Below are positions 34,337-44,013 of a DNA stretch of 64,000 bases, piece after piece. How positions within the stretch are numbered: the first letter of the stretch is position 1; every line of letters begins with the position of its first letter. Origin of the DNA: Paenimyroides viscosum (GTDB taxonomy: Bacteria > Bacteroidota > Bacteroidia > Flavobacteriales > Flavobacteriaceae); the NCBI RefSeq assembly GCF_003858535.1, contig NZ_RQTJ01000010.1, forward strand, positions 1 through 64,000, read 5' to 3'. Below the pieces are notes generated by a model that made no database searches, was not told where the DNA came from, and was given only the letters and a program-made list of their open reading frames with translations. The position numbers and the translations under genes are program-made.

Positions 34337-37117
34337 TTAAAAGTTCATGTATATGTTTAAGAAATAAGTTCTGCCGTATCCATAGAAATATTTAGGACCA
34401 AATGTGCGTGTTCCACTAGCGTGATCCATTAATAATTCGCGGTAATTCGCGTTACGCGCTTGTTCAAAACCGCCAGTTTTATATTCTAAGCCTAAAACGT
34501 TGTTTACCGATGCAAAGAAACCTACGGTTTTACCTTTAATTTTCCAAGATTTACCTCCTTGTACGTTTACTAAAAAGATATCGTTTAACTTTTCTTGTTT
34601 TAATAGATTGCTTGCTACGTTGGTGTCTACATCTGAAAAAGCTGCACCACCTTGACCTGGTTCTGCAAAGAAATTGTTGGTTCTTAATAACGGAGAAACA
34701 TCTAAATATAAATCGGTTAAGAAGTTTGCGTTAGCACCAATCCACCAATAATTAGGATCGCGGTATTCAATTCCTAATGAGTATGCTTGTTGCGGACTAC
34801 CAGCTACACGGTAATTTTTAATGTAACTTGTACCATAGTTTACCATAGGGTTTAAACCGTTTTCAACGCGGCTGTCTACATTTAAGTACACATCTGCATT
34901 GTCTGAATAGATTGCTTGCCCGTAGTTTGCGGCTGCAGTAAGTTTAATGGTTTTTGTTGCTTGGTATTCTGCACCTAATTCTACACCCATGCTTTGTCTG
35001 CTAATGTTACGTGTTACTTCCGAAACAAAGTCGCTGCTTGTATCTGCATCAATATCAATACCATCTGCATAGAAGAACGCAACTTCAGACGCGTCTTTAA
35101 TTTCGTTGAAATAAGCACCTACACGACCTTTTAATTTTGGTGTACGTATAATGTAGCTAAGATCTGTTCCAAAAACTTTTTCATCGGTTAAACCGTCAAC
35201 AATATTGTCGCTTATTCTTGTGTTTGAATAACTGTTGCGAATTGATGGAGCTTTTGTGTAATAACTTGCATTGAAATTAAAAATATGTTGACCTGTTACT
35301 TTATAAGTTGCCCCACCTTTTAATCCGTAGTTTTCAAACGTTAATTTTTGTCCTTTACCAAAAGATGTATCAGCGTATAAACCGTTTTTGTATAAACCTT
35401 CACGTTGATAATCTGTATAAGATACATTTTGACCTAAATAGAAATCGAATTTACCAAAGTTGAATCTAAATTGTGTAAACAAATCAACAATGTTGGCATG
35501 CATAATATAGTTGTAACCGTATTTGTCACCTTCGTAAATTTTGCGTTTTGGGTTATTTAGATCAGAATCTGCATATTCGGGTTTTAAGAATAAATCGTTA
35601 TCTTGTAAATAAGCACCGCCTAATAAATCAATCATTTCCTGATAATTTTCTGAGCGTAGGTTGCGGTATGTTAAACCAGCATTAAATCCTACAACATTAG
35701 AAATTTGTGTGTTGAATAAAGTGTTTGCAGTTAATTGATTGTCTTGCATTACATCTGCGTACAAGGCATTTACAGCAAACCCTCTTTGAGCATTTTCTCT
35801 GTATAATTTTTGCCAATCAATCTGTGAATTGTTCAAAAAGTCTACACGGTTTCTTTCAGCTAAATCGTAATCAGGTGTCCAAATTGGCGTACCACTATTT
35901 GTATTGTGGTAATTTAAATGATAACTAGGTAAGTTTTTGTAATAGGTAGGATCTGGATTGTTAGCACCATTATAATCTAAACGTGTGTTAGATATTTTTC
36001 CAAATTGATACGCTACATTAGTATTTAAGCTTGATTTTTCACTAATATTCCAATAGTGGCTTAATATAAAAATTGGTTCTTCTACGTCTTTATCACGTGA
36101 ATTACGTTTTTTATCGCCTTGCCAACCCCAGTATGAGTTGTATTTGTAACCCATTAAATCGATCACCTCTTGTGTGTTAGGTGAGTTTTTACCACGGCTG
36201 TTTTGTGCGTAAATTGCAGATAAGTTTAAGCTGTGGTTGTTGTTGATTTTCTTTTCAATAGCTAAGAAAAATGATTTAGCATCGTAATCTGTACCTTCAA
36301 AAAAACCTTGGTTAGCCATACGGTAAGATGCTGATGCTGCATAAGCCCAACCGTTTTTATTCATTCCAGAAGCATGGGTAAGCATAACACGTCCGTTGTA
36401 GTTTGTGTTGGTACCAGACAATGAAGCACGAGTTCCTGTTCGCATAAACGAAGCACGTGTGTTAATGGCTTGTACCCCTAAAATTCCACCAAAAGTATAA
36501 TCGTTAGGCATAGAACCGTTAATAAACTCTTGGTTACGTGTAGCGTCGTTTAAGCCTCCCCAATTAGAATACTGCGGTCTTCCATCGAATATTTTATTCA
36601 TAGAAATACCATTTATAAAGGTGTTTCCGTATTCGTTGTCTAAACCTCTAACTCTAAAACGTGCTTGTCCCCAATTAAAGGCTGCTGCTTGTTGAAAAGC
36701 ATCACGCGATGCTTGTAATAAACCAGAAGTGGTTTCGGATCCCGAATTGTCATCACCCAAATCATTTTCGGTAAGGGTAATTAAACTCAATTGCTGTTCA
36801 GCAGTTAAATCTTCTTCAAGATAAATAGTACCTAAATCAACATCGGCTTCGGTAGTTATATCCAAAGTAAATCTTTTTTCTACATAACCTGTAAAGTTAA
36901 TGTAAAGCACCTGGTTACCTAAAGTAGGATTTGCAATTTCAAATTCACCTTGATGGTTTGTGGTAGCCGATAAATTTGTGTTGGCTAAATTTGCTGTTAC
37001 ATTAAATAAAGGTTGCTGTGTTTTAGCATCTACAACAATTCCACGTAACGCGGTACTTTGTGCCCAAGTTGAAATGGTAATTAGTACTAAAAAGGTACTA
37101 AAGAGTAATTTTTTCAT
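34337..37117 (-). CDS. TonB-dependent receptor with carboxypeptidase-like domain
   Basis: A 926-residue outer-membrane transporter. Signal peptide to TWAQ (about 19), then a CarboxypepD-regulatory-like domain (about 22-105, LRGIVVDAKTQQPLFNV), a plug domain (about 125-225, RVRGLDNEYGNTFINGISM), and a 22-strand-type barrel ending RTYFLNIYMNF. The substrate is unknown. No susD homologue is present; the two downstream lipoproteins may take that place. A -7 element lies 60 bases upstream, divergent from a secreted phosphoesterase gene. Confidence 0.88.
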   Translation of the reverse strand: MKKLLFSTFLVLITISTWAQSTALRGIVVDAKTQQPLFNVTANLANTNLSATTNHQGEFEIANPTLGNQVLYINFTGYVEKRFTLDITTEADVDLGTIYLEEDLTAEQQLSLITLTENDLGDDNSGSETTSGLLQASRDAFQQAAAFNWGQARFRVRGLDNEYGNTFINGISMNKIFDGRPQYSNWGGLNDATRNQEFINGSMPNDYTFGGILGVQAINTRASFMRTGTRASLSGTNTNYNGRVMLTHASGMNKNGWAYAASASYRMANQGFFEGTDYDAKSFFLAIEKKINNNHSLNLSAIYAQNSRGKNSPNTQEVIDLMGYKYNSYWGWQGDKKRNSRDKDVEEPIFILSHYWNISEKSSLNTNVAYQFGKISNTRLDYNGANNPDPTYYKNLPSYHLNYHNTNSGTPIWTPDYDLAERNRVDFLNNSQIDWQKLYRENAQRGFAVNALYADVMQDNQLTANTLFNTQISNVVGFNAGLTYRNLRSENYQEMIDLLGGAYLQDNDLFLKPEYADSDLNNPKRKIYEGDKYGYNYIMHANIVDLFTQFRFNFGKFDFYLGQNVSYTDYQREGLYKNGLYADTSFGKGQKLTFENYGLKGGATYKVTGQHIFNFNASYYTKAPSIRNSYSNTRISDNIVDGLTDEKVFGTDLSYIIRTPKLKGRVGAYFNEIKDASEVAFFYADGIDIDADTSSDFVSEVTRNISRQSMGVELGAEYQATKTIKLTAAANYGQAIYSDNADVYLNVDSRVENGLNPMVNYGTSYIKNYRVAGSPQQAYSLGIEYRDPNYWWIGANANFLTDLYLDVSPLLRTNNFFAEPGQGGAAFSDVDTNVASNLLKQEKLNDIFLVNVQGGKSWKIKGKTVGFFASVNNVLGLEYKTGGFEQARNANYRELLMDHASGTRTFGPKYFYGYGRTYFLNIYMNF

Positions 37118-37176
37118 AAAAACCTAAAAATAAGTAGTTTAAAAATTTATAAGTTTACATTAAACTTAATGTGGTG

Positions 37177-37184
37177 CAAAGGTA
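37177..37184 (-). promoter_or_regulatory. -7 promoter element for the TonB receptor operon
   Basis: The minus strand reads TACCTTTG, matching TAnnTTTG, and faces away from the element at 37205-37212. Confidence 0.5.
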
Positions 37185-37204
37185 GTTATTTTATAAATAT
37201 TAAT

Positions 37205-37212
37205 TAATTTTG
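37205..37212 (+). promoter_or_regulatory. -7 promoter element for the secreted EEP gene
   Basis: TAATTTTG matches TAnnTTTG, 37 bases before the ATG at 37249. The two -7 boxes are only 20 bases apart, so the promoters overlap and may be controlled together. Confidence 0.5.
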
Positions 37213-37248
37213 CATTCTAGTTTGTTGAAAACTTTATAATAACATAAT

Positions 37249-38325
37249 ATGGGCATGAAATTTAACATCTTACTTTTTGCAACACTATTTGTAAATACCG
37301 TGTTTGCGCAGTCACAACAGAAATCGTATGCGGTACACACCGTAGCTTTTTACAATGTTGAAAATTTGTTTGATACCATTCGCGATGAGAAAATTTATGA
37401 TGAAGAATGGACTCCGAATGGAGCACGGAATTGGGATGGAAAAAAATATCAACAAAAATTAGAAAATTTAAGTAGGGTAATTGCCGAAATTGGTACAGAT
37501 GACAACCCAAATATGCCTACAATTTTAGGGATTAGCGAAATTGAAAATCGTAAGGTGTTAGAAGATTTGGTAAATATGCCGAAACTTAAAAATGCCAATT
37601 ATGGAATTGTTCATTTTGATTCTCCGGACCGCCGTGGTATTGATGTGGCTCTTTTTTATCAAACCAAACATTTTAAACCAACAAGTTCTAAAAATATTCC
37701 TTTATATATTTACGATAAAACCGATGCAAAATATAAAGACAGCAACAACGGCAAAGGCAAGCGCATTTTTACCCGTGATCAATTGTTGGTTACCGGTTTG
37801 TTAGATGGCGAAGAAATGCACTTTATTGTAAACCACTGGCCGTCGCGTTCTGGTGGCGAGAAAAAAAGTAGCCCAAACCGTGAAGCTGCTGCAGCGTTAA
37901 ACAAAAAAATTATCGATTCGTTGTATAACATCAACCCAAATGCAAAAGTAATAACGATGGGCGATATGAATGACGGTCCTTATAATAAATCGGTTAAAGA
38001 TGTTTTAGAAGCAAAAGGTAAAAAAGATGAAGTGAAAAAAGGCGGAATTTTTAATCCTATGTATCAATTGTATAAAGAAGGTCATGGAACGCTTGCTTAT
38101 CGGGACGCTTGGGATATTTTTGATCAGCTCATTTTCACAGAACCACTTTTAAGCAAAGATTATTCAAGCTATCGTTATTGGAAAGTTGGAATTTTCAACA
38201 AACCTTTTTTAATACAAAAATCAGGTCAGTATAAAGGCTATCCACTGCGAAACCAATTAAGTGGTGAGCCAGGATTTAGCGATCACTTTCCGGTTTACAT
38301 TTATCTAATTAAAGAGAAAAAATAA
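37249..38325 (+). CDS. Secreted endonuclease/exonuclease/phosphatase family protein
   Basis: A 358-residue exported protein with signal peptide ending FAQ (about residue 21). The EEP fold shows AFYNVENLFD at the start of the domain, ISEIEN (metal-binding Glu), DRRGIDVALFY, HWPSRSGGE, MGDMND (catalytic Asp/Asn) and the final SDHFPVYIY (catalytic Asp-His). Such enzymes cut phosphodiester bonds in nucleic acids or sugar phosphates. It is divergent from the TonB receptor operon and shares its control region, so a role in extracellular nucleic-acid or phosphate use is an inference. Confidence 0.85.
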   Translation: MGMKFNILLFATLFVNTVFAQSQQKSYAVHTVAFYNVENLFDTIRDEKIYDEEWTPNGARNWDGKKYQQKLENLSRVIAEIGTDDNPNMPTILGISEIENRKVLEDLVNMPKLKNANYGIVHFDSPDRRGIDVALFYQTKHFKPTSSKNIPLYIYDKTDAKYKDSNNGKGKRIFTRDQLLVTGLLDGEEMHFIVNHWPSRSGGEKKSSPNREAAAALNKKIIDSLYNINPNAKVITMGDMNDGPYNKSVKDVLEAKGKKDEVKKGGIFNPMYQLYKEGHGTLAYRDAWDIFDQLIFTEPLLSKDYSSYRYWKVGIFNKPFLIQKSGQYKGYPLRNQLSGEPGFSDHFPVYIYLIKEKK

Positions 38326-38331
38326 ATGAAT

Positions 38332-38357
38332 AAAGCTGCCAAATGGCAGCTTTTTTT
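38332..38357 (+). terminator. Terminator after the secreted EEP gene
   Basis: AAAGCTGCC (38332-38340) pairs perfectly with GGCAGCTTT (38345-38353), followed by T residues to 38357. Confidence 0.75.
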
Positions 38358-38375
38358 ATGAGTGATTTCTAAAAT

Positions 38376-39314
38376 CTATTTTATTACAATCTTCTCCGTT
38401 TTATTTCCTTTATCGGTTTGTATTACAAACAAGTACATTCCTTTACTTAAATTAGAAACATCTATCTGATTAAAGTTCTCTCTTATCGATTTGATCCATT
38501 TGCCCGAACTATCTAAAATTTGAACTGATTGTAAAGTTACACCCTCAGTTTCTTTTTGTTCAATAGAAACATATTCTATTGCAGGGTTAGGGTAAATTTT
38601 AAAATTTTCGTTTACAAATTTTTCAATATTTAATGTACATACATCACTGAAATAGAAATTAGTATAGTCATGTACACCATCCCATGTAATTGACCAATTA
38701 TCATACGGAGGTAAATTGTTTGTTGCATCTAAAGGGTCGTCAACTTCAATACATATGTTGTAATCTGAACCTGCATATAAAATAATTGAAACAGCACTTG
38801 CTTGATTATTTCGTAAACTAATTCGTTCTAAATTTCTTAATTCACGAACAAAGAGGTAGTTAAATTTTGGGCTGTTGCTAAAATCTAATTCGCGTATTTC
38901 TCTGGCCGGAACATCTAACGTTGTATTATCAAGTTCTAATTCTTCTAAAGAAGTTAAAGGTGTTGCATCAAAAGAAGATAAAATAGGATTGTCTAAATAT
39001 ATGTTTTTTAGATTTATTAAATTTGCAAAACTTATGTTTGTGGCGCCATTCCCTACTTTAAGTATTTCTAAGTTAGCAAAATCATTAAACCCGTCTAAAT
39101 CAACCCATGAAATATTATTTGGGCTTTTGTTTATAAAGTCTAATTCAGTAACTGTTAGGGCATCATTGGTTAAAATCTGTCCATTAATCAATCCGTCGCT
39201 ATCATATCCCCAATGAACTAAATAATTTTCAAAATTTTGATCGGGGATAAGGGTTACTTGTGCCTTTGTTACAAAAGGTGCAAGTGTAAGTAACATTAAA
39301 ATTAGCTTTTTCAT
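38376..39314 (-). CDS. T9SS cargo protein with leucine-rich-like repeats
   Basis: A 312-residue secreted protein. Signal peptide MKKLILMLLTLAPFVTKAQ, then an N-terminal segment (LIPDQNFENYLVHWGYD) and irregular leucine-rich-type repeats at about 80-170 (LEELELDN, LRNLERISLRNN). The C-terminal 75 residues are a type A T9SS sorting domain: FKIYPNPAIEYVSI, VQILDSSGKWIKSI, DVSNLSKGMYLFVI and final EKIVIK. It should be exported by the T9SS machinery to which sprE and gldH in this window belong. Confidence 0.85.
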   Translation of the reverse strand: MKKLILMLLTLAPFVTKAQVTLIPDQNFENYLVHWGYDSDGLINGQILTNDALTVTELDFINKSPNNISWVDLDGFNDFANLEILKVGNGATNISFANLINLKNIYLDNPILSSFDATPLTSLEELELDNTTLDVPAREIRELDFSNSPKFNYLFVRELRNLERISLRNNQASAVSIILYAGSDYNICIEVDDPLDATNNLPPYDNWSITWDGVHDYTNFYFSDVCTLNIEKFVNENFKIYPNPAIEYVSIEQKETEGVTLQSVQILDSSGKWIKSIRENFNQIDVSNLSKGMYLFVIQTDKGNKTEKIVIK

Positions 39315-39647
39315 AGTTATTGTGTTATTAGGTCGTAGAGTTTTAATTAATTTAGATGTTATAATATAAAAAACATATTTTAACTTAAAATGTAATTTAT
39401 ATATTCTGTTTTGATGATGTTTTATGTGAAATTAGCTTGTTATTTTGTAAATATAGTTAAAACAGTAATAGTTTTGTAAATTTGAACTTATAAAAAATAA
39501 TAAAGGACATTCTTTTTATTTTTACTTATCTTAGATTTTCGTAAAATATTATAAAACGTTAACGCGTTATTATGCACAATGAAAATATAGTATCTTTACA
39601 CAAATTTTTTATTAATTAATATTCACAACGCAGGTTGTTTAATATAT
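39315..39647. other. Divergent intergenic region, 333 bp
   Basis: Very AT-rich gap between the T9SS cargo gene and ricT. It holds a complete promoter (39444-39476), a 10-bp palindrome TAACGCGTTA (39560-39569), and a weak second -7-like TATCTTTA (39591-39598). No reading frame or RNA gene is seen. Confidence 0.5.
39444..39476 (+). promoter_or_regulatory. -33/-7 promoter upstream of ricT
   Basis: TTTG at 39444-39447, a 21-base spacer, and TAGTTTTG at 39469-39476. If it drives ricT, the leader is about 165 bases and contains the palindrome at 39560-39569. Confidence 0.5.
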
Positions 39648-41108
39648 ATGGCATGTACAAATTGTTCTACTAAAACAAACGATTCAGGCATTCCAAAAGG
39701 TTGTGGCAGCAAAGGTTCTTGTGGAACTGATAGCTGTAATAAATTAAGTGTATTCGATTGGTTATCAAATATGCACTACCCTTCTGGTTTTGAACCTTTT
39801 GATATAGTTGAAGTTCGTTTTAAAAACGGCAGAAAAGACTTTTATAAAAATATAGATAAATTGTCCCTACAAATGGGCGATGTGGTAGCAACCGAGGCAA
39901 GTCCTGGGCATGATATCGGAGTAGTAACCTTAGCCGGCGAATTGGTTAAGGTACAAATGAAAAAAAAGAAGGTAGATCCGTATGGCAATTCCCTAAAAAT
40001 ATACCGTAAAGCAACACAGAAAGACATTGATATTTGGAGCGATGCCCGCAAGCGCGAAGAACCAATGAAAGTTCGTGCTCGTGAAATTGCTATTGAATTA
40101 AAACTAGAAATGAAAATTTCTGATATTGAATTTCAAGGCGATGCCTCTAAAGCAACTTTTTATTATACCGCAAATGATCGTGTAGATTTTCGTCAGCTGA
40201 TTAAAGAATTTGCACGTACTTTTAATACGCGTATCGAAATGAAACAAGTAGGCTTCCGTCAAGAAGCTGCTCGTTTGGGCGGTATCGGATCGTGTGGACG
40301 CGAATTATGTTGTTCTACATGGCTTACCGATTTTAGAAGTGTAAATACGGCAGCAGCTCGTTATCAGCAATTATCATTGAATCCGCAAAAATTGGCAGGG
40401 CAGTGTGGTAAGCTAAAATGTTGTCTTAATTATGAATTAGATACGTATTTAGATGCCTTAAAAGGTATGCCAGACAGCGAAACCAAATTGCAAACCAAAA
40501 ATGGTGACGCTTATTGCCAAAAAATTGATATTTTTAAACAAGTTATGTGGTTTGCCTTTCCATCAAATGGTGCAAATTGGTATAAAATTGAAGTGCCGCA
40601 GGTTAAAGAAATTTTGGCATTAAACAAACAAGGGCAACTTGTAGATAATATTGAAGATTATGTTGCAGAAGAAGAAAACAATGCTTCTGTACAAAGCGTA
40701 GTGACTGAAGACAGTTTGTCTAGATTTGATGAGCCTAAACGTAAAAAACGTGTGCCACGTAACAAGAAAAAACCTGTAGGTAATACGGTAGAAAAAGTAG
40801 CAACAACTACAACTGATGTGAAAAAAGCGCCACGTTCAACAAACGAAAACGCTTCAAAACATCCGCACTCGCAGCAAGCAAGACCTCAAAACCGTACACC
40901 AAGAAACAATCAGCCAAAGGTTCAGAATAACCCAAACAATCAAAATAATCAGACCGAAAAGCCAAAACCAGCTGTTCAAAATAACGCACCAGCAAAATCA
41001 AACGAAGAAGGTGCTGCTAAAAATCATCCGCGTAAAAAGAATTTTAAGCGACCAAATAAAAATAACGGAAACACACCAAACAACAAACCAAATGATAACA
41101 AACAATAA
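39648..41108 (+). CDS. ricT: PSP1 domain protein, RicT-like
   Basis: A 486-residue protein. The PSP1 core covers about residues 45-315, with the cysteine clusters SCGRELCC and GKLKCC that in RicT bind iron-sulfur clusters, plus a cysteine-rich N terminus (CTNC, GCGSKGSCG). The last 150 residues are Lys, Asn, Pro and Gln-rich and disordered, possibly RNA-binding. In Bacillus, RicT acts with RicA and RicF in RNase Y regulation; RNase Y-like control here is an inference. The 3' end overlaps gldH by 17 bases. Confidence 0.88.
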   Translation: MACTNCSTKTNDSGIPKGCGSKGSCGTDSCNKLSVFDWLSNMHYPSGFEPFDIVEVRFKNGRKDFYKNIDKLSLQMGDVVATEASPGHDIGVVTLAGELVKVQMKKKKVDPYGNSLKIYRKATQKDIDIWSDARKREEPMKVRAREIAIELKLEMKISDIEFQGDASKATFYYTANDRVDFRQLIKEFARTFNTRIEMKQVGFRQEAARLGGIGSCGRELCCSTWLTDFRSVNTAAARYQQLSLNPQKLAGQCGKLKCCLNYELDTYLDALKGMPDSETKLQTKNGDAYCQKIDIFKQVMWFAFPSNGANWYKIEVPQVKEILALNKQGQLVDNIEDYVAEEENNASVQSVVTEDSLSRFDEPKRKKRVPRNKKKPVGNTVEKVATTTTDVKKAPRSTNENASKHPHSQQARPQNRTPRNNQPKVQNNPNNQNNQTEKPKPAVQNNAPAKSNEEGAAKNHPRKKNFKRPNKNNGNTPNNKPNDNKQ

Positions 41109-41583
41109 AAGAAATTTCTTTAAAGTTGTTACCTTATCAACAATATTCGCGTTTACCGCTTGTACAACTAACGATTTTTTTAACGAATACAAATCGCTGT
41201 CCGATGGATGGAAAAAAAGTGAACCAGCCATTTTTAGCTTTGAATCTTTAGATACAATAAGTAAACACAATGCGTATATTAATGTGCGAACTAAAAATAA
41301 TTATCCTTACAGCAACTTGTTTTTAATTGTGAAAATGCATCCGCCAGAAGGTTCTGCCACGGTAGATACCCTACAATACCAAATGGCAAATGCAGACGGT
41401 AGCATGTTAGGCACAGGCTTTACAGACGTAAAAGAACACAAGCTTTTTTGGCGCAAAAATATAAGGTTTATTAAACAAGGTGTTTACAAGATTGAAGTGG
41501 AGCATGCCATACGAAAAGTAAACGAAGTTAAGGGCGATGCTGTTTTAGAAGGAATCACCGAAATTGGTTTACAAGTACAATAA
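41092..41583 (+). CDS. gldH: Gliding motility lipoprotein GldH
   Basis: A 163-residue lipoprotein needed for gliding and linked to the Gld/T9SS machinery. From ATG 41092 the signal peptide is basic (ITNNKRNFFK), hydrophobic, and ends at lipobox FTAC (about residue 22), then TTNDFFNEYKSL. The longer frame from 41011 adds 27 residues read out of the ricT gene in another frame and is rejected. The neighbourhood ricT-gldH-PBP1A is typical for Flavobacteriaceae. Confidence 0.88.
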   Translation: MITNNKRNFFKVVTLSTIFAFTACTTNDFFNEYKSLSDGWKKSEPAIFSFESLDTISKHNAYINVRTKNNYPYSNLFLIVKMHPPEGSATVDTLQYQMANADGSMLGTGFTDVKEHKLFWRKNIRFIKQGVYKIEVEHAIRKVNEVKGDAVLEGITEIGLQVQ

Positions 41584-41599
41584 TTATTCATAAGAAGTT

Positions 41600-43942
41600 A
41601 TGGAAAAAATAGAACATTCTAAAAAGAAAGAGCTATCTACAAACAGAAAATTTCTACGTTTATTCTGGAAGTTATTTGGGGCGGGTATAGCATTTGTAAT
41701 ACTAATTTTTGCCTTTGCCAATTGGGGTATTTTTGGGGCAATGCCAAGTTTTGATGAATTAGAAAATCCAGAATCAAGCGTTGCAACAGAAATTATATCT
41801 GCAGACGGGAAAACATTAGGTAAATTTTATCTAGAAAACCGTATTCCGGTAAAATACGATGAATTACCGCAACATTTGGTCGATGCGTTGATTGCTACCG
41901 AAGACGAACGCTTTCGTTCCCATTCAGGTATCGATGCCCGTGGAACCATGCGTGCTATTTTTACTGCTGGTTCAAGCGGTGGTGCAAGTACCATAAGCCA
42001 ACAGCTTGCTAAAAATCTTTTTCACGGTAGTTCAGGATCAAGTAACAAACTTTTTCGCGTTATTCAAAAGGTGAAAGAATGGATTATTGCCGTAAAATTA
42101 GAACGGCAGTACACCAAAAACGAAATTATAGCTTATTACTTAAATACGGTAGATTTTGTTAGTAACGCGTATGGAATTCGTTCAGCGGCTAACATCTATT
42201 TTAATAAAGAGCCTAAAAAACTAACGGTTGAAGAATCTGCGGTTTTAATAGGTATGTTACAAGCGCCATCGCGATACAATCCACGATTTAATCCAGAACG
42301 ATCGCAAAATCGTAGAAATATTGTTTTGGCACAAATGGCTAAAAATAAAAAAATTACCGAAGCAGAAAAGGTGAAATATCAAGCCAAACCATTAAAAATT
42401 AATTATACGCCTGAAACACATACAAAAGGATACGCAACCTATTTTAGAGAATATTTACGTGATTATATGCGTAAATGGGTGAAGGAAAATCCTAAAAAAG
42501 ACGGGTCTACGTATGATATTTACCGCGATGGTTTACGTATTTATACTACCATCGATTCACGTATGCAAGAATATGCCGAAGAAGCCGTAGAAATGCATTT
42601 GGCCAACTTGCAAAAAGAGTTCTTTAAACAGCAAAAAGGCAATAAAAATGCTCCGTTTATTCAGATCAATCAAGACGAAACGAATAAAATTATTAACAGG
42701 GCAATGCGTAATTCTGAGCGTTGGCGACAAATGAGTGCACAAGGAAAAGAAGAAGAAGATATTATTAAATCGTTCGATGTTAAAACCAAAATGGCAATCT
42801 TTACATGGAAAGGTGAAAAAGATACGCTAATGACACCACGCGATTCTATTGTTTACTACAAACATTTCTTGCAATCGGGTATGATGTCTATGGAACCTGT
42901 TACAGGTAATGTAAAAGCTTGGGTTGGGGGTATTGATTATAAACATTTTCAGTACGATCACGTAGCCCAAGGAGCACGTCAGGTAGGATCTACCTTTAAG
43001 CCGTTTGTTTATGCAACAGCAATAGATCAATTAGGAATGAGTCCTTGCGATTATATTTACGACGGACCTTTTACCATGCCGAAAGGACGCTATGGAATAC
43101 AACAACCATGGTCGCCTAAAAATTCCGGAGGTAAATATTATGGATCTGTAACAATGAAATATGCTTTGGCACAATCTTTAAATACCGTAACGGCTCGTTT
43201 AATGGATCGTGTTGGTCCAAAAGCGGTTATAGATTTATGTAGAGATTTAGGTGTAAAATCAGACATACCCGCTTCACCAGCAATTGGGTTGGGAGCTGTA
43301 GAAATTACGGTTAGCGATATGGTTGCAGCATACAGCACCTTTGCAAATCAGGGTGTTTACGTAAAGCCACGATTTGTAAATAAAATTACCGACAAAAACG
43401 GAGTGGTATTGTTTGAATCACGAGCAGAAACCCGCGACGTTATGAATAAAGACATTGCCTATGCTATTGTAAAACTTTTAGAAGGTGTTACAGAAGGTGG
43501 ATCGGGTGGTCGTTTACGTTATACCGGTTCAGGTGGTGCAGGTTATCATACCATGACCGGTTATCCGTACGCATTTAAAAATCCTATTGCAGGAAAAACA
43601 GGAACAACTCAAAACAATTCAGATGGATGGTTTATTGGTATGGTTCCAAATTTAGTGACTGGTATTTGGGTGGGTAACGAAGATCGTGCCGCACATTTTA
43701 AATCAACAGTTTACGGACAAGGAGCAACAATGGCATTGCCTATTTGGGGTATCTTTATGAAAAAATGTTATGGCGATAAAACACTGTATGTTTCTGATGA
43801 AGATTTTGAACGCCCAGCTAACATTAGTGTTTTGGTTGATTGTTGGAAACGTGTGGCAAATGATTCTTTAATTGACGGAAGTCAGAAAAGAGATAGTTTG
43901 GCAGCACCAACCGAAAGCGTACCTACAGAATTTAACTTTTAA
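41600..43942 (+). CDS. Penicillin-binding protein 1A-like, bifunctional
   Basis: A 780-residue class A PBP that polymerises and crosslinks peptidoglycan. One membrane helix at about 25-45; glycosyltransferase domain at about 75-250 with ATEDERFRSHSG (catalytic Glu 101) and GASTISQQLAKN; transpeptidase domain with STFKPF (SxxK), a SLN motif in AQSLNT and KTGTTQ. It follows gldH by 16 bases and closes the ricT-gldH-PBP unit before a terminator. Confidence 0.93.
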   Translation: MEKIEHSKKKELSTNRKFLRLFWKLFGAGIAFVILIFAFANWGIFGAMPSFDELENPESSVATEIISADGKTLGKFYLENRIPVKYDELPQHLVDALIATEDERFRSHSGIDARGTMRAIFTAGSSGGASTISQQLAKNLFHGSSGSSNKLFRVIQKVKEWIIAVKLERQYTKNEIIAYYLNTVDFVSNAYGIRSAANIYFNKEPKKLTVEESAVLIGMLQAPSRYNPRFNPERSQNRRNIVLAQMAKNKKITEAEKVKYQAKPLKINYTPETHTKGYATYFREYLRDYMRKWVKENPKKDGSTYDIYRDGLRIYTTIDSRMQEYAEEAVEMHLANLQKEFFKQQKGNKNAPFIQINQDETNKIINRAMRNSERWRQMSAQGKEEEDIIKSFDVKTKMAIFTWKGEKDTLMTPRDSIVYYKHFLQSGMMSMEPVTGNVKAWVGGIDYKHFQYDHVAQGARQVGSTFKPFVYATAIDQLGMSPCDYIYDGPFTMPKGRYGIQQPWSPKNSGGKYYGSVTMKYALAQSLNTVTARLMDRVGPKAVIDLCRDLGVKSDIPASPAIGLGAVEITVSDMVAAYSTFANQGVYVKPRFVNKITDKNGVVLFESRAETRDVMNKDIAYAIVKLLEGVTEGGSGGRLRYTGSGGAGYHTMTGYPYAFKNPIAGKTGTTQNNSDGWFIGMVPNLVTGIWVGNEDRAAHFKSTVYGQGATMALPIWGIFMKKCYGDKTLYVSDEDFERPANISVLVDCWKRVANDSLIDGSQKRDSLAAPTESVPTEFNF

Positions 43943-43947
43943 TATTT

Positions 43948-43980
43948 AAAACGACTTCTTATTTTGAAGTCGTTTTTTTT
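43948..43980 (+). terminator. Terminator after the PBP1A gene
   Basis: AAAACGACTTC (43948-43958) pairs perfectly with GAAGTCGTTTT (43966-43976) and a T run follows. Confidence 0.8.
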
Positions 43981-44013
43981 TATATTTTTATACTCTTAAC
44001 AATCTAAATAATT

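Noticed and set aside
41011..41091. Longer gldH reading
   Set aside because: The extra 27 residues come from out-of-frame ricT sequence and lack a signal peptide.
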